A program made the position numbers and the translations under genes. Below the pieces are notes generated by a model. That model ran no database searches and was not told the DNA's origin. It saw nothing but the letters and a program-made list of their open reading frames with translations. 64,000 nucleotides of DNA from Megascapheus bottae. Its lineage: Eukaryota > Chordata > Mammalia > Rodentia > Geomyidae. Below, piece after piece: positions 45,578-56,809 of the stretch (positions are counted from its first letter, which is position 1; each line of letters opens with the position of its first letter). The stretch covers positions 18,361,927-18,425,926 of the forward strand of contig JANJXV010000024.1 of assembly GCA_024803745.1 (NCBI GenBank), given 5' to 3'.

Positions 45578-46003
45578 TTTTGTTTTGGCTGTATGTGTGT
45601 GCTAGTACTGGAGCTTGGAACAAGGCCTTGCACTCTCAATTGGGTTTTTTTGATCAAGGCCAATATTCTACCTCTACTGTTAGCCTTTTTTAAAACATAT
45701 TTTTATTGTAATTAATAGAAATGTTACATTATATTCACCAGATAGAAGGTGCATTACTTCACAAACATTGATACCCCTTCTCATGTCTTTGTCCCCATTT
45801 CCCTTCCCCCACCCCTGCTCCTCATCTTGTTCCCCCCCCTTCCCTATGCTTTTTCAGATAACCAAATACAGTTAGCTTTTGATGGTTAATTAGGGATAAG
45901 ACTCTCACTTCGCCTTACTGGGCTGGCTTCAAATTATGATCCTCAGGTATCCACTTCCTGAAAATTTAGGATTAAGGGTATGAGCCACCACAACCCAGCT
46001 TTA
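45578..46003 (-). mobile_element. B1-type dimeric SINE split by an L1 tail
   Basis: The right monomer (gctagtactggagcttggaa, caaggccaatattctacctc) is separated from the linker and B1-like half (ttaattagggataagactct, ctcaggtatccacttcctga, gagccaccacaacccagct) by an L1 3' end. Confidence 0.85.
45690..45870 (-). mobile_element. L1 3'-terminal fragment nested in SINE (antisense)
   Basis: The plus strand shows ttattgtaattaatagaaat, ttcaccagatagaaggtgca and cattgataccccttctcatg, then the C-rich complement of the polypurine tract. Flanks gttagcctttt (45679-45689) and gttagctttt (45871-45880) are a near-perfect TSD inside the host SINE. Confidence 0.9.
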
Positions 46004-46156
46004 AAAAAAATTAATTACATTTTTTAAAAAATTCTTACCTCTTATATATCTTTCTTTTTCTATCGCAATGACTAGACTCTAGATAGATTTTACTTTATTT
46101 CTCTGGAGCCAGTCCTTCCTAATTATTTACTTACTTCCACTTATAAATCAATTCAT

Positions 46157-46375
46157 TCCTCCCTCCCTCCTTCCCTCCTTCCCTTTCTCCTTCCCTTTCT
46201 TTCTTCCTCCCTTCCTTCCTTCCTTCCTTCCACTTTCCTTTCCTTCTCTTTCCTCTCTCCCTTCTTCTTTCATTCCTTTCTTTCCTTCCTTCTTTTCTCT
46301 CTCTCAACTTCCCTTCTTCCATCCCTTCCTTCCTTCCTTCTCTTCCCTCTCTCCCTTCCGCCTTTCTTCCTTCCT
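46157..46375. repeat. (CCTT)n-rich polypyrimidine tract
   Basis: About 220 bp of CCTT/CCCT/CTTT units. On the minus strand it is a long purine (GGAA) run. The apparent Lys/Glu/Gly/Arg-rich frame across it is an artefact of the repeat. Confidence 0.93.
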
Positions 46376-46530
46376 TATTGAATAAAACATTGAGCAAAAA
46401 CATATAGTCAAATAGGAAAAAATAGCCATTTACAGAAACTATTACAAGAAAGCAGCAAGTTAAGAAACCCCATCGGCACCTCTGACTTATGTGTCTCACC
46501 TATGAGACACCAAAAGTGAAAACCCTAGGC

Positions 46531-46972
46531 AGGGGCCAGGGGCTCATGCCTGTAAGCCTAGCTTCTCAGAAGGCTGAGATCTGAGGACTGAGGTTCACAG
46601 CCAGTTCAGACAGGAAAGTTCAGGAGACTCTTATCACCAATTAACCACCAAAAAAGCTAGAAATGGGGCCGGGAGTTTGGCTGAGTGGTAGAGTACTTGC
46701 CTAGCATGCACGATGACCCAGGTTCGCTTCCTTGGTACCACATACAAAGAAAAAAAAAGCCAGAAGTGGTGCTGAGGCTCAAGTGGAAGAGCTCTAGCCT
46801 TGAGAAAGTCCAAGGACAGTGCTCAGGCCCTGAGCTCAAGCCCAGGACTGGCAAAAAAAAAAAAAAAAAAAGCTAGAAATGAAGCTATAGCTCAAGTGGT
46901 AGAGGGCTAGCCTTGAACAAAAAAAGATTAGAGACAGTGCCCAGGGCCTAAGTTCAAGCCACAGGACTAGCT
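46531..46972 (+). mobile_element. B1-type dimeric SINE split by IDL-Geo
   Basis: The B1-like half (aggggctcatgcctgtaagc, gaaggctgagatctgaggac) and linker (tcttatcaccaattaaccac) precede the insertion. The right monomer resumes after it (gaagctatagctcaagtggt, agagggctagccttgaacaa). Confidence 0.93.
46666..46870 (+). mobile_element. IDL-Geo SINE nested in B1-type dimer
   Basis: Left monomer gccgggagtttggctgagtg, right monomer ccagaagtggtgctgaggct, long A tail. Perfect 16-bp TSD, aaaaaagctagaaatg, at 46650-46665 and 46866-46881, lying inside the older SINE. Confidence 0.95.
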
Positions 46973-46979
46973 ACCCTTC

Positions 46980-48820
46980 CCCCCAAAAATCAAACACATG
47001 TACAAATCCTGAATTGCACTGATGCACTATCTCTCTGTCTACCTGCTCTCTGCAATGAGATGTGTGATTTGACGACGAGCACCACCCTCACTCATCCCTG
47101 TACTCCTGACATTGAACAAGGAGCCTGATAGGTTGTGTTCCTAACATATACAGAAAAGGAAGAAAGGAAAAGCGGGAGGCAGGAAGGAAGGGAAAGAGGG
47201 AGGGAAAAAACATAAAAGAAAAATCATAAAGTGGAGAAATAGAAAAATGAGTCCGTTGCATTTTCATTAGAGGAATAAGACAATTTTCATGGAGGAGATG
47301 GTATTTAAGCAGAGCACTGAAGCATGGACAGGATTCCCACAATGTACAAGATCAAGGGGATTGGAGGAAGGCATGGTTCCCAGGATTACTTTTCATAACC
47401 CAACTAATTATTTCCACCTGTAATCTATTACTTGTCCCAAAAGAATCTTTCTTATATCCTAGCTGGAATAACTTTTCACCAAGTTATTTTTCCTTGCTTT
47501 TATAAAGAACCCTCAAGGATACCATACTGTTGGGCACAATAAAATTCAAGGAGGATAGCCTGCATTTGAAGGGTCTGGCATATTATTCTTCAACGTCCCA
47601 CCTATGATGTCTGTTCACAGCCATTCTGCACCCATCAGGCCTTTTTGCCCTAGTTTCCTCAATGTCTTATGTAGCATCATCTCACTCTTCATTCACACCT
47701 GGGACACATCCCTCTGTCTTTTGGCCACATTTGCAATACACTCCTATTTTAAAAAAAAAAAAAAGCCTGTGTTTTTTGTACTCCATTCACTTTCCCCTCC
47801 TAAACGTCTTCTTTCAGAAACCCTGACCAAGCTATTCTTTTCATCCTGTGATGGGCATATTTTCTCACCACAAGTTCTCTTTATGTGTCTTACTGCCTCT
47901 CTTTCTCTCCATCTCTCTCTTTGTCTCCCTTTCAGTCTCTGTCTCTTCTCAGTCTGTTTCTCTCTGGAGGTGCCTACAGACTGGGACCTTGAAGGCTTTC
48001 AATTGTACAGACTAGCTTTCCTTTTTACTGTTTTTGTCTTAATTTTGTAATCCATGCTTATTGATTTTCTGGATTTTACCCCTCATGTAAGCCTATGAAT
48101 TTCAGTCAGAAACCAGAACTGTGAAATACATTTTGAGGGATACAGGGTGGAAAGCCTCCCCATACACCACAGATGCAGGTCCCGGAGAATGCATCACCTA
48201 ACCTTTCCCAGCCTCTGCCCCTGTGTTCTGCGGCTGGGTGTCTATACTTGACAGCAAATGCTTTCCAATGGGAAATTGTAGCAGGAGTTTTCTTCTTTTT
48301 TCCTCCCATCCTTTCGTCCCTATTGTATGTATGTTCAGCTGCACTGGGGCTTGCTGCTAATCAAAGCCAGAGACTCTCACACACAAACAAACACAGCATT
48401 GTGGCCTCCTCTGGGGCTGGAATAGAGCAGTCCAACAAACAATTTAGTCAGGTGATAGCAGGCTAAAGGATCAGGCTGAGCTGCCCTATTCTCAGCACAA
48501 GCATGTTGAAACACTGTGCCAGCCTAACCCATGCCTGGGAAGAGATTGGAGAATGGAAAGGTAGGCAGTGACATGTAAAGAAGGATTTCTAGACTGATGA
48601 CAGCATTCATTATCCAATCAATTGCATCTTCCAGACCAGAATGTCATACACATGGTATGACATCCTATCCATAGACCCTGACTAGACAGAAGAAGGAAAT
48701 ATTGAACTAAAATGACTTGAAGAGTCACTGGGGTCTTGTTTCTGAAAAGAGAAAGAAGAAATATGGTACTGAGGAAAATTGTTGTTAGATGTATTTGAGT
48801 TACAACCTCAATTCTAGTTT
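46980..48820. other. Non-coding stretch, CT-rich in part
   Basis: The 148-codon plus frame (47604-48050) translates to Leu/Ser/Phe-rich low-complexity sequence through a CT-rich tract (47885-47965) and a poly-A run, and is not credible as a gene. Opposed frames near 48106-48466 also lack domains. Confidence 0.4.
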
Positions 48821-48822
48821 TT

Positions 48823-49100
48823 TCTTTAAAAAATCTTTTATTATGTTTAAGTCACTGTACAAAGGAGTTGTCATTTAATGAAAGTTTCTGAATACAATCT
48901 GTGTAGATCAGTGTCAAACTTTTCAGTGCTCTCATCTGTTCCTCATCCCTTCCCTCGTTCTTCTTAAGTTTATAAAATATACATTGAATTTTGGACTGCA
49001 TCCCCCTCCTTCTTCTCTATATTCCCCTACTCCTTTTCCCCAACTTCATTCCTTTCAAGTATTCACTTCCTGCTGTTTTATTGATTCTACTTCTTACAAA
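48823..49100 (-). mobile_element. L1 3'-terminal fragment, older subfamily (antisense)
   Basis: The plus strand shows a T-rich start (ctttaaaaaatcttttatta), then gtcactgtacaaaggagttg, then a C-rich stretch (ccccctccttcttctctata) corresponding to the L1 polypurine tract. This is the pattern of older rodent L1 ends. Confidence 0.5.
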
Positions 49101-49104
49101 TTTG

Positions 49105-50790
49105 TGATCGTGAATGAGTTACCTAAGAATCCTTAAGACCCAGTTCCTTCATTAACAAAAATAAGCAGTCCTACCCTAGTTGTGGGGAGAATTCAGCCCC
49201 AGCATTGAACGCAGAGTTCAAGTGCTGGGCTTACTACCATATACAAAAGCACTTGACAAATATTATCTATCTTGTTACTATTCATGTTGGTAAATGATGC
49301 TCAGTAAAGAATGAGGAAGGAGTAAGAAAAGAGGGCAAGATTTTTAGTTTCCAGGGATATTTCGTGGTAAGGGACACAACTGCCTCCTAGCCTGGCAGTT
49401 TCATGGAATAATACTTAAAGTTACCTTGAACTTTCATGTGTTGTTCCAGCTCTCCAGAGCACTGCAAGAGACAGAGGTGTCCATGTGCAGCATGAGGACG
49501 GGATACAACATGGATGAGATACAAGTATAGTGGGAGCCTGGTTTCTGGGGTGGGGGTCCTCCTACTTGATACTTGGAGGATATTTCCAACAATGGAAATA
49601 TCACAGCTGAACATAACAAAGAAATAATGACAGAATAACAATGAAAACAACAACAATAAAGCAGAAGTCATGAAGAAATAGTAAAGTAGGAGATGCCTTT
49701 GATGGCTCAGGGAACCATTTGTGGCTGGGGTTGCTGGGTAGCATCTTGCTTGTCAATGCAGGGAAGAGCTAGAGGCAAGCAGAAGGATGGAGAGAAATGA
49801 AGAAAGAGGACTCTCTAATTCCCCACACCAGCAAACATGAAAGGCACACCTACTTCTTTGCAAGTCAGGCCCCTTACAAAGTGAAAGAACTACATGGCTA
49901 CCCATGGAATTTATAAAAATGATGTTCCGTGAAAATACAGTGACATCCTTTAAATAAGAGAGACTAGTGACCCATGATGATTTGGCAACCAAAGTTGCTT
50001 TCAGAGAGCAACTTCCAAAAGGGAAACATACCAGCTAGATACCTGCTTGTGGGCTATGTTATCAGAGCTACAGATTAAGTCTTCCAGGCCTTATTTTTTT
50101 CTGATATGTATGTCAATATCCCTCATTTGCACATGACACTTCTCTGTCAGTTTCGCTCATCCTTATTTCAGTAAAGTCATACATATTTATAAGTCAGCTC
50201 CCTAGGTTCTCATTTGCATCCTTGCTTTGTAAAGCCTTGCCCACTAGTCTGTGTCTCCCTACACCTCAATCAAAGGTGCCAAGTCTCTCTTCAGGTCTAA
50301 AAACTTCTCCAGGAACAAGGTAGGTTTTGGTTGGTTGGTTTGTTTGTTTTGTGTTGCTTAAATGCCACCAAGAGTTGAGATAAGGAATATCATGGGAAGT
50401 TAGTGAATCAACAAAACTGATCCTATTTGAGGGAGAGAAACACTCTCTATATCTTAGAGTGATCTTCTTTGCTAAAGAAACACTAAAATCATTTTGTGTT
50501 CCTATATTTACTTCCAATTGCTATTGCTCAAAGTCTAATGGAGGATAATGGTGGAAATTGTTACACCTTGATGCAGTTATAACATCAGATAGAGAAGGAG
50601 TCAATCTGAGATGAGAAGAACTGAAGTGTTGTGTTTGATGTGCATAATTAGATGAGACATTTTGTTAGAAATGGGTTAATAGAAACATATTAGGCCCAAG
50701 TCTAACCTCTTTTCTAAATATTGAAACAGGATGTCCAATATTCCACACAATAGATGGTAAACAGCAGTTAAGGCAAAACATCAACACAAG
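49105..50790. other. Non-coding stretch, nothing recognised
   Basis: Minus frames at 49387-49671, 49753-49992 and 50266-50517 show no domain. No transposon recognised. Confidence 0.35.
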
Positions 50791-50796
50791 AAACTT

Positions 50797-51130
50797 GACC
50801 AGCCAATGAGAGCCCTGGGCTGACAGGACCCAGGAAACTGACAGACCAATGAGAGCCCTAGGCTGACCAGGACCTAGGAAATTGTCAGACCAAGGAGACC
50901 CTTGGGCTGACAGGACCTAGGAAACTGACAGACCAATGAGAGCCCTGAGCTAACAGGACCAAGGAAACTGACAGACCAATGAGAGCCCTGGGCTGACAGG
51001 ACCTAGGAAACTGACAGACCAATGAGAGCCTTGGGCTGACAGGACCAAGGAAACTGACAGACCAATGAGAGCCCTGGGCTGACAGGACCTAGGAAACTGA
51101 CAGACCAATGAGAGCCTTGGGCTGAGGACC
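50797..51130. repeat. 43-bp minisatellite carrying CCAAT boxes
   Basis: About 7.7 tandem units of period 43 bp. Unit starts (gacc) fall at about 50797, 50844, 50888, 50931, 50974, 51017, 51060 and 51103; the first two differ slightly from the period by small indels. A typical unit runs gaccaatgagagccctgggc, then tgacaggacctaggaaactg, then aca. Variants alternate between ccaagg and cctagg and between cct and tt in the gagagcc part. Seven units contain ccaatgag, close to the NF-Y consensus; the third has ccaagg instead. Confidence 0.95.
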
Positions 51131-51134
51131 TGCT

Positions 51135-51955
51135 GTGCTTTAACCTATCTATGGAAAGTAGCAACTCCAAAGAAGATCTAGAAGACATGGATGCAGACTG
51201 AGTGAGAAGTGTTAGGAAGAATTTGTTCCAGGGACCAGATTGTTCAGCTTAGAGCCCTGCACTCATGATTGGACCCATCCTGGTTGAGGCAGAAACTATA
51301 TACCATCATTGCTGATACTGCTTTGTCTTCTGAGAAGAGCAAGATGGGAATGGAGTGGTCTCTGCCAATGGAGTTGGATTGATTTCATGGGACTATTATT
51401 GCTGGAGACATATGAAGCCCTTTCAAGAGAGTTAGAAAGTGAGGGAAGCAATTGCTTTCTAGAGAAATTTCCCAAGGAGCAGGATCACAGCAGATGGGCC
51501 CAAGGACCAAATGGAACATTTCCCTGTCATTTGTCTACGATGGGAAAGCTCAACACCCAACTCATAGCATTTTCTGAGGCCTAGAGTTCTTCTCTCTAAA
51601 CAAAGGGCTTCTATCTTACCCATTCTTGGATATTTTCCCTAAGGCCTCACAGTTCAAATCCACTTTTATTTTTATTGCGCTTGCCTTTGAAGTTAATGGC
51701 CCTCATTTCACCTCTTCAAACAGAACATCTCTGGTTGGAATCTTGGGAACCCACAGTTACCCTGCATTTAGGAAATGGGGATCTGTTTAAAGGGGAATTG
51801 GTTTAAAAAAAAAATGTCTCTTTCTAAACTGCTTTTGATCTACTTCTCCAGACCAAATTCATTCATGTCAGCCTTGAAGTGTATCTGTAAATCCCCAGAT
51901 ACAGCATATCAGAAGGAAAACTCAATTAGACTAAAACACTATTCTTTTATAAAGT
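51135..51955. other. Non-coding stretch flanking the minisatellite
   Basis: No recognised element. A TATA-like actatatacc occurs at about 51295, downstream of the CCAAT-bearing repeats; whether this is a retroviral LTR or promoter remnant is unproven. The 91-codon plus frame (51309-51584) has no domain. Confidence 0.35.
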
Positions 51956-51957
51956 TT

Positions 51958-51958
<1 letters not shown>

Positions 51959-52008
<50 letters not shown>
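51959..52008. repeat. (CA)n microsatellite
   Basis: About 50 bp of pure CA. Confidence 0.95.
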
Positions 52009-52009
<1 letters not shown>

Positions 52010-52011
<2 letters not shown>

Positions 52012-53445
52012 ACCAAAGTTGGTGGGAATCTTAACACTGGCATAGACAATAAAGGCGTTTGACTTTCACCCCGCCTCTGTGATCAAGAATGATTCTCAGA
52101 CCCAAATTTGATCTGACTCACTTTCAACTGAAGCCAATTGTACACTAGTCATTCCAAATAATAGCAGAGAGAATAAATAACACCCTGAAGACTGCCAAAC
52201 CCTGGAGTGTCAGGCATCAAAGAGGTTTGCGCCCTGGAGCTGACCCACCTACAGACAGTGCATTCTCCCCATCCCTGGAGCCCACAGCAGCTCAGAATTT
52301 CCCAGGCTCTTAGGACCAGCTGAGATGGTTGAGGGACTTAGGTGAAACAGACATTTGTGTTTGAGAGCCTGCATGTGTCTAGAGACATTATCCAATAATG
52401 AAACCTATATTGTGAGCCAAAAAAAAAGGTTAAGTAGGAAGGCTTTATGTCATTGCTGCAATACTTAAACATGGACATGCATTTAAAATCATCTATCAAA
52501 TTATCTGTGTTCTTTCTTCTAGAAGCTTTAAGCTCCTTCATTGGAAGCCCCTCTATAGGAACGCATTGTCCCCAGAAGGGACACCTGACTGGTTTGATAG
52601 ATTCTCATGACACCTGATGATCTTCTGCTTAAAATAAAGGCTACTGGATGGGAGCAAATCATGAAGGTCACTATGCAAATGATATTCTATAGTTTTGACT
52701 TGTTTCTATTTGCCACCCTGCATGACTTTCTCTGTTACCTAATTATGCTCCTTATTGAAAAAATCTGAACTCCTAAAGAAAAAAAATTCTGGTTCTTCTC
52801 TGGCAACCTAATGCCTTCACGGGGGTCATATAAGATGGTGCCCACTCTTGTTCTTCTTCCATTACGGCATGGAAGGGAAAACAGTTGATACAAATTCACA
52901 CTAAGAAAAGAATAGCAGTATGAGCCCCAGTTCCAATCCAAAGCACCGCTGACCATCTTTGAACATTTAGATTCATGTTTACTCCAAAGCTTCCCATCAT
53001 GCGTTTCATGCAAACGAAGAAAGCAACATTTGGATTCCATATTGCTTTGGGAGGAGAAGACTCCAGTGGCAGACTCCCTGGCAGACCCTGCCACGCAGAG
53101 CCACGCATCTGTGCTCTTACAAAGACATCAGCCAGGGCAATAGCAACTAGGAGGAGTGGGGAAAATGTCTGTCCTAAATAACTAAAGGTTGGAAATTCCT
53201 GGGCATGAAGGAGCTTGAGCAGAAGCATGAGCAGCTTCTCTATGGGGCCAGATGCACTATTGCCTGTGACTCTCTCACCATTTTGATCAAGCTGTGGATC
53301 TGGTGAAGAGTTCTGATCATTCTGTTCTTTCTGGTTTCTCCAACTAAACTAAATATCTGTGACTGGATGTGAATAAAGCCCCCGTATCAGCAGATGCCAG
53401 AAAACACCAAGAGACTTATTGACTCAAACTCTGCTTTTGTGTTGC
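52010..53445. other. Non-coding stretch, several opposing frames
   Basis: Between 52735 and 53228 there are two overlapping minus frames (119 and 110 codons) and a plus frame (68 codons). None is recognised and no pair of splice sites supports an exon. AATAAA occurs near 53371 after a moderately GC-balanced stretch, so an old retroposed sequence is possible. Confidence 0.3.
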
Positions 53446-53447
53446 TA

Positions 53448-53656
53448 TTGTTGTTTGTTTTTATGTTGGTACTGAGGCTTGAACTCAGGACTAAGCTCCT
53501 GTCAAAGTTGACTCTCTACTCACTCGAGCCACACCTCCAACGCCAGCTTTTTGCGGATTAATGGGAGTTAAGAGTTCTCACAGACTTTCTCACCCAGGCT
53601 GGCTTTGAACCATAAAGATTTCAGCCTCCTTAGTTGCTACGATGACAGCTTGGCGA
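53448..53656 (-). mobile_element. B1-type dimeric SINE (antisense), diverged
   Basis: The right monomer (gtactgaggcttgaactcag, actcactcgagccacacctc), linker (ggagttaagagttctcacag) and B1-like half (aggctggctttgaaccataa) are present. Confidence 0.82.
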
Positions 53657-53659
53657 ATC

Positions 53660-54240
53660 TGTACATCTACGAGATGCCTCATGGCCGACAAACAGGGAAA
53701 GGTTGGAACAGCACAGTTTTTGGGTAAACAACCCAGGGCGAATGCCTGAGAAATGTGATCTGAATCTTGTAAGACTTTTGATAAGGAATCTGAATACAGT
53801 ATTTAATCAAAGAAATCATGACTGCTTGTATTTAGCTTTCCTACAAATTATCTTCTTGCTGTTTTTTTTTAAACCATGACTCAAATTTCCTTTTCTTCAT
53901 TCCTTTCACATACCTTCCCTCCTTCTCGCTTCCTGGATCAAACTTACCTTGCACATCTTAAGCAATCTCTAGGCATTTGGAGAAAAGAAACCAGACATCA
54001 GTAGAACTGGGGAATGAGAGAGACAGAAATTTCCCCTGCTGGTATTCTTAAGAGTAGTTCATGTTCAGTGTAATGGTTTATAGTTTATAAATGTTATATC
54101 ACAGCCATTTACCTTTACCACCACCTGTGAGGTAAGCAAAGTGGGTAACTCCATCATCATTTTCAATTTAGATTTGAACACTTAAGCTTCCAGTCGATTT
54201 GCACTGTGCAGTGGGCAGAATGGTGATGAAATGCTGATTC
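53660..54240. other. Non-coding stretch, nothing recognised
   Basis: No element or exon recognised. Confidence 0.4.
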
Positions 54241-54244
54241 CTGG

Positions 54245-54558
54245 CTTGGAGGTAAGATGGCTCACACCTGTAATCCCGGCTACACCAGAGTCAAAGATGG
54301 AGAGGATTTTGATTAGCTAAAGTTAGGCTCTAGTTAGAAAACTCCATCTCAACTAATAAGCTGGTCATTGTGGGGTTTGCTTGTGAAATCACCCACATGG
54401 GAAATATAAGTAGAATAGCAGTCTAAGGCCAGCCTCAGACAAAAGCACAAAACTCTTTCAAAAATAATTACAAAAGTAAAAAGCCTGGGGAGACATGTGG
54501 CCCAAATGGTAGAGCAAGCTAAGCATTAGACTCTGAGTTCAAATCCCGCATACTACAA
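54245..54558 (+). mobile_element. Old B1-like/ID-like composite SINE
   Basis: The B1-like start (gatggctcacacctgtaatc), a middle section (tccatctcaactaataagct) and a terminal tRNA-like monomer (catgtggcccaaatggtaga, gagttcaaatcccgcatact) together span about 310 bp, longer than the standard dimers. It may be two insertions. Confidence 0.6.
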
Positions 54559-54602
54559 GGAAAGGAAGAAAGGAAGGAGGGAAGGAGGGAAGAAGGGAAG
54601 GG
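54559..54602. repeat. (GGAA)n repeat
   Basis: Purine tetranucleotide run at the end of the SINE tail. Confidence 0.85.
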
Positions 54603-54604
54603 GT

Positions 54605-55860
54605 GAGGCTTGCACTGGCTCCTGAATCCAAACAGTAATCATCAGGGGTCAGAAAGGTCACAGCTATGGGTTTCACCACAAGGGCAATAAAGTGACAAAG
54701 TGATGGAACTCTGGATTGGGGGCCCCTGAATGCAACATGCTCTGTAAGCTTCTATGGAAAACAGTCTGTTCTGGAGATTTTATATGTTAAACACCTCACA
54801 CGTTAGATATACTTGTAGGCTCTGTTTCTTTTCTTATTACTGAAGTTAGAGCAAAAGGAGAGAATGATCTGGAAGGTAAAAGCATTTTCCTCATTCTTAG
54901 AGGTATGAAAACTGATACGCAAAACCACAACAGTTGCCATTCCCACCGCTGATAGCAAGAGTAATGGTTTAAACCTCAATCTATTTGATGATTGAATATT
55001 AGACTGATAGGACTAAGACATGTATGGGCTCATTTGCATCCAGAGTTCGTGTGTTACATCTGGTACCGCAATTCCAACACTAAAGAAAGAATGTGGAGCT
55101 GGGACCCCGGCCTCTGCATACTCCAAGATTATTTGTCAGTCTGATTGCGAAGCACTGGAAACAGGGAACCATCACTCTAGATTATCTTAACTTTTATATG
55201 CATGTTGGACTTTAGATGTGAGAGACAATGGAGAGATGACATCATTTGAATAGACAGAAATGACATTAGGTTATAAAAGAGGGGAAAAAAATTCCCCAAC
55301 TAAGAATGTGACAACTTTTCTTCTATTACTTTTCTTCTATTATCATTGAAAGGACTGCGTTACCTTCTCAAAATCTTTCTCATTTAAAAAAATGTCATAC
55401 TTTTTTTCATATGATTTAGAAATAAATGTGAAAGCCACTGAGAAGTAAAAGCCTCATAGCTATGTAGGAGTTAGGAGGAAAACAAAGCTTCGAATGATCA
55501 GACTTATTGCTTTGAATAATACAGTTGGCTGTGTAAGCAGAAACAATGGATGTTTAGAGAGACTGAAGTGGGTAAAATGGTGAGTAGGAGACTTTCCAAA
55601 AAGCTGGCTCATCTCCACAACCTTTGCAAGACAGAGCTGGCAAGTCCTCTGGAGGTCTGACGTGGAGAATGGGGAGGCTTGGGCTCTTCTAGGAAACGAG
55701 TACCAGCAAAAAGAATAAATGATACTCAAGGTCAACTATTGAATTTTTCATTCGTCACTTATCACTACGCAAAATAGCATAGTTCTCAAACTCCATGAGC
55801 AAGATCTTTCAAAAGGTATGGGGACTTTTTTCCAGTAAAGGTGAGATTGTTTCAACCACT
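54605..55860. other. Non-coding stretch, nothing recognised
   Basis: The minus frame at 55460-55735 has no domain. Confidence 0.4.
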
Positions 55861-55863
55861 GCT

Positions 55864-55867
55864 GTGT

Positions 55868-55921
<54 letters not shown>

Positions 55922-55941
55922 TGTGTCTGTGTGTCTGTGTG

Positions 55942-55989
<48 letters not shown>
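55864..55989. repeat. (GT)n-(GA)n compound microsatellite
   Basis: About 79 bp of GT/CTGT is followed by about 47 bp of GA. The (GT)n part can adopt Z-DNA and the (GA)n part triplex forms; both are known properties of such tracts, not shown here. Confidence 0.96.
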
Positions 55990-55993
<4 letters not shown>

Positions 55994-56199
55994 AAAATGA
56001 ATGTCCCCTTTAGAAATTGAAAGGTAGGGGAAGATATGAGAAGACAGAAAAGTTAGAAAAATAATTAGATACTAACATATCCAGGTGGTCACAATAAAAC
56101 AGCAAAGATTAGCATAAAATGTAGTATTAGTGTATAGTGCTCTTAAGCAGTGAGTAAAGGGAAAAAGTACAAAAAGCTATTACTAAATAAAAAGAACTC

Positions 56200-56520
56200 T
56201 AGGATACAAGAGCTTTATCTTGTGTGATTGTTGTTCTTAATGTACTATGTTATTTCTTGTCTCTTTTTTTGCTCTTATGGTTAATCTCATACTGTTACTG
56301 TATCTGACTTTGTTGCCTGATATATTGTATACACGTTCATTTGTTTATTTGAAATAGGAAAGGGAAAGGGGGAAAACAAGATGATTGGGAGGGGGTGGAG
56401 AGAGATAAATGAGGACAAGAACACGAGAGGGAATAGCAATGTGTGAGAAGTAATACACCTACTACCTGGCGAAAGTAACTGTAATCCCTCTATACATTAT
56501 CCCAACAATTTAAAAAAATA
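56200..56520 (+). mobile_element. L1 3'-terminal fragment
   Basis: The 3'UTR (ttgttgttcttaatgtacta, ggttaatctcatactgttac), polypurine tract (gaaagggaaagggggaaaac, gattgggagggggtggagag) and terminus (gtaactgtaatccctctata) match the copies at 5.7 and 36.6 kb. Ends in an A-rich tail. Confidence 0.88.
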
Positions 56521-56571
56521 GCTATTTGTTTCATGAGAAGACCTCTAATTTTTTAAAGAATTTTCTTCAAG

Positions 56572-56800
56572 CCAGGCTCAGTGGCTCACGTCTGTAATCC
56601 TAGCTACTCAGGAGGCTGAGATCTGAGGATCAAGGTTCAAAGCCAGTCCAGGCACTGAGACTCTTATCTCCAATTAATCTCTACAAAAGGGGAAATAGGG
56701 CTTGGCACAAGGGCAGGGCGGTAGCCTTGAGCTGAAGAGCTCAGGGACAATGCCCAGGCTGAGCTCAAGCCCCATGACTCACAATAAAAAAAAATTTTTT
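56572..56800 (+). mobile_element. B1-type dimeric SINE
   Basis: The B1-like half (gccaggctcagtggctcacg, ggaggctgagatctgaggat), linker (gactcttatctccaattaat) and right monomer (gtagccttgagctgaagagc, tcagggacaatgcccagg) end in an A-rich tail. Confidence 0.93.
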
Positions 56801-56809
56801 TTTAAAGAA

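Noticed and set aside
46131..46499. 122-codon minus frame rich in Lys, Glu, Gly and Arg
   Set aside because: Produced by the (CCTT)n/(GGAA)n tract.
47604..48050. 148-codon plus-strand open frame
   Set aside because: The translation is dominated by CT-rich and poly-A low-complexity sequence, with no domain, no splice context and no conserved start.
50797..51130. CRISPR-like array of regular repeats
   Set aside because: The units are contiguous 43-bp tandem copies without unique spacers, in mammalian DNA; it is a minisatellite.
52735..53228. Overlapping minus frames of 119 and 110 codons that might be exons
   Set aside because: They overlap in different frames with a plus-strand frame as well. 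No recognisable domain or paired splice signals were found, so they are recorded only as part of a non-coding stretch.
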